A stretch of 64,000 nt of DNA from Chitinophaga varians. GTDB lineage: Bacteria; Bacteroidota; Bacteroidia; Chitinophagales; Chitinophagaceae. A program made the translations under genes and the position numbers. Shown in pieces: positions 62,119-64,000 of this stretch (its first letter is position 1; every line of letters starts with the position of its first letter). The notes under the pieces were generated by a model. It worked only from the letters and a program-made list of their open reading frames with translations. It searched no databases and was not told where the DNA came from. The stretch lies in the NCBI RefSeq assembly GCF_014529945.1, contig NZ_JACVFB010000002.1:620001-684000 (forward strand), given 5' to 3'.

Positions 62119-63498
62119 TCAGCCTTTGCCAAGTGTCTTTTCTATCAACGCTTTCAGCTCCGGTGTGGAAGGGCGCGGCGCATCGATGGTCACGATTTTG
62201 CCTTGCTGATCAAACACCATAAAACGGGGAATCCCCTTGATATCATAAAATTTGGTGATCTCACTCCAGCCGGCGCCAAAGAGTTGTACTCCCTTCATAT
62301 CTTTTTCCTTTACAAAAGCCGACCACTTTTCTTTATCCTTGGTTTCGTCCACGGAATACCCCACGAATGTGACGTTGCGGCCACGCAGCTCTTCTTCCAG
62401 TTTTTGCAGGTGAGGCAGCTCCGCTTTACAAGGGCCACACCAGGTAGCCCACACGTCCACCACCACTACTTTTCCTTTTAACTCATTGAAGGTCACCTTT
62501 TTACCGTTGGTATCCTCTCCGGCAAAATTGAAGCCCTGCTCTCCTGCGGCAAATTTACGCAATGCTTTCTCGGCCGCCAGGTAACGCTGTTGCTGGTTTT
62601 CTGTGATGAGGTACTGTTTAACCGGTGTTACCGCATCGGTGAGTTTATCGAACGTCCGGAACCCGGGCAGGCTCTCGGTGATAAACAGTCCTTTGATGGT
62701 GTCATTGCAGAACAGACGGGCGTTTTCCTCCAGGGAAGCAGGCCCCTGCCTCTTTTCGGTACTCATGATGTAAGTAAAGGTCTCGTATAAACGGACGATA
62801 CTACCCGCATCACCATTGGCCAACAATTTACTGTCGCAGTATTTTTTGTCCTGTATGATCTGTTTGTAGAAAGCCGGATACTGGCTCTTTTCGGGATGTT
62901 TGGGATGAGGCATCAGCAGAAACGCCATAGCGGCATGTTCTACATCCACATCCATGGTGTATTTCAGCAGTTCATTGAACTTTTTGTTGGGAGTATTCAC
63001 GGCCTTTTTCAATCCGGTTACTTTAGGAACTAATACTTCCAGCTTGGGAAAGAAAGTCATGTAGGTGGCCGTGTCTGCCAGGATGATATGCCGGGAGATA
63101 GTGCCCAGCTGCTCTTGCCATTGCCAGAGCTGTTTGTTTTCTACCGATCCCGCCTGTACGCTATAGGCCCCTCTTTCCATCTTCAGCTTCAGTTGATCGC
63201 CCGGCTTGATGTAAATACGGGTGTCTGCGCTACGGTCACCAACAGAAAGGTAATAGAACCCTTCTTTGGGCGATGGAATGGCGAATGCAAAAGCATGTTG
63301 TTCGTCCACCATGGCATTGGCGATTTCGGCTTTACGGCCTTCTTCTACGGCGAACAAGGTTATTTTTTTGACTTTTTCAGGAGCTTGTCCCTGAATAACA
63401 GCGAGTGTGGGAACGGGCGCCGGACCGGCAACTGCACGGGCATTCCATGCCAGACAGGCTACCAGCGGCAGCAGTCTGCTTACTTTGGTTGGTTTCAT
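62119..63498 (-). CDS. TlpA-family thioredoxin-like protein
   Basis: Exported thiol:disulfide protein of 459 residues: signal peptide (about 1-25); a beta-rich DUF4369-like domain (about 30-130); a helical linker; and a C-terminal thioredoxin domain (about 315-459). Its active site is C354-G-P-C357 in WATWCGPCKAE, and the cis-Pro region is KGIPRFMVF. Such proteins assist redox folding or heme-protein maturation or reduce envelope proteins. It is a single gene whose start lies upstream of the macro-domain gene's 3' end. Confidence 0.95.
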   Translation of the reverse strand: MKPTKVSRLLPLVACLAWNARAVAGPAPVPTLAVIQGQAPEKVKKITLFAVEEGRKAEIANAMVDEQHAFAFAIPSPKEGFYYLSVGDRSADTRIYIKPGDQLKLKMERGAYSVQAGSVENKQLWQWQEQLGTISRHIILADTATYMTFFPKLEVLVPKVTGLKKAVNTPNKKFNELLKYTMDVDVEHAAMAFLLMPHPKHPEKSQYPAFYKQIIQDKKYCDSKLLANGDAGSIVRLYETFTYIMSTEKRQGPASLEENARLFCNDTIKGLFITESLPGFRTFDKLTDAVTPVKQYLITENQQQRYLAAEKALRKFAAGEQGFNFAGEDTNGKKVTFNELKGKVVVVDVWATWCGPCKAELPHLQKLEEELRGRNVTFVGYSVDETKDKEKWSAFVKEKDMKGVQLFGAGWSEITKFYDIKGIPRFMVFDQQGKIVTIDAPRPSTPELKALIEKTLGKG

Positions 63499-63590
63499 TT
63501 CTTAATGGTGGTTTGGTTTTCGATTCATTAATCGTTGTGGTTTCAAATATAGACAAACTGGCTTTATCTGTACCCCCAAACCATCCCTAT

Positions 63591-64000
63591 TTATTCTTCG
63601 GGTCTTATATACTGATTGAAGTAATGTTGTGCCAGCCCATAATTTTCCTCATCAAAGCAGACCAGCACCACTTCCTGTACCACATCGTCCTGCTCCAGGA
63701 AGTTAACGATGGTTTCCATCGCTATGCTGGCGGCCAGATCTTTGGGGAAATGATAAATACCAGTGCTGATATTGGGGAAAGCCACAGAAGTAAGTTGGTG
63801 GCGGGATGCCAGCTGCAGCGAGTGCAGGTAACAGTTGGCCAGTAATGCGGCTTCGTTATGGTGGCCGCCGTTCCATACCGGCCCTACGGTATGTATTACA
63901 TGTTTGGCCGGTAAGCGGCCGCCGGTGGTAATCACGGCCTCTCCTGTTTTACAGCCTCCCTGTCGCGCCACTATCGCGCGGCAGTCTTCCAGGATGGCCG
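63591..64000 (-). CDS. Macro-domain protein (5' part outside window)
   Basis: ADP-ribose-binding macro-domain protein, related to O-acetyl-ADP-ribose deacetylase. The frame is open to the window edge, so the N-terminus is missing. Visible hallmarks: AILEDCRAIVARQGGCKTGEAV, AKHVIHTVGPVW and FPNISTGIYHFP (the loop around the bound ADP-ribose). The tail is short (RPEE). It removes ADP-ribose or acetyl-ADP-ribose groups in most characterised members. It lies 93 bp upstream of the TlpA-like gene, on the same strand. Confidence 0.93.
   Translation of the reverse strand, partial: AILEDCRAIVARQGGCKTGEAVITTGGRLPAKHVIHTVGPVWNGGHHNEAALLANCYLHSLQLASRHQLTSVAFPNISTGIYHFPKDLAASIAMETIVNFLEQDDVVQEVVLVCFDEENYGLAQHYFNQYIRPEE

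Overview
The window is a chromosomal segment of a Bacteroidota bacterium, most like the Chitinophagaceae (Chitinophaga and relatives). Evidence: a SusC/SusD outer-membrane pair, an S46 dipeptidyl-peptidase, DUF4836 and many lipoproteins, several Tat-exported Gfo/Idh/MocA and TIM-barrel sugar enzymes, COX15-type heme A synthase, a fused E1 alpha/beta 2-oxoacid dehydrogenase, and promoters with the Bacteroidota -7 element TAnnTTTG instead of Shine-Dalgarno-led starts. I see no rRNA, tRNA, CRISPR, prophage, transposase or plasmid functions. Both ends cut a gene: an anion symporter at the left and a macro-domain protein at the right.

Layout. 1-4.7 kb (minus): anion symporter, porin, dipeptidyl-peptidase 7. 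4.9-9.9 kb (plus): lipoprotein, rnhB, rpoN, PAP2-like membrane protein, a structured 540-bp non-coding stretch, recA. 10.4-12.3 kb: typA. 12.5-17.6 kb: alpha/beta hydrolase, membrane patatin, heme A synthase, small secreted protein. 17.7-20.7 kb: GH3/beta-lactamase-family fusion. 21-23.5 kb: adk, obgE, lipoprotein. 23.6-26.5 kb (minus): acetyltransferase with a small partner, PepSY membrane protein, YbaB/EbfC protein. 26.7-31.6 kb (plus operon): geranylgeranyl-reductase-like flavoprotein, DUF2891, transglutaminase-like membrane protein. 31.6-37.8 kb (mostly minus): Dabb protein, ABC permease and ATPase, DUF4836, YciI-like, SRPBCC-GyrI fusion, msrB. 38.2-46.7 kb: mutL, gluconokinase, then a plus-strand set of GMC oxidoreductase, Tat-lipoprotein small subunit and Tat-exported Gfo/Idh/MocA enzyme, then a His-rich YtkA-like protein. 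46.9-54.5 kb: SusD/SusC and two lipoproteins. 54.5-61.8 kb: dacB, a second Gfo/Idh/MocA enzyme with a SUMF1 protein, a TIM-barrel isomerase, a 4-TM protein and the fused E1. 61.9-64 kb: a 47-residue membrane protein, a TlpA-like protein and the macro-domain protein.

How the genes work together. Two sugar-redox groups (41.7-45.8 and 55.9-59.3 kb) carry four Tat signals between them. The GMC enzyme has no signal and would leave the cytoplasm with its Tat-bearing small subunit. Together they suggest periplasmic oxidation and isomerisation of sugars or glycosides, possibly by a 3-keto route, with gluconokinase divergent from the first group. The porin and symporter form an outer/inner membrane pair for anionic substrates.

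The most unusual signal is non-coding. Four genes (ctaA, ybaB-like, mutL, GMC oxidoreductase) are followed, starting at or directly after the stop codon, by tandem units of about 7-8 bp that are then mirrored as an inverted array. Two more short-period arrays lack the mirror. The region before recA is also full of hairpins and a thrice-repeated TTTAGCATT motif.
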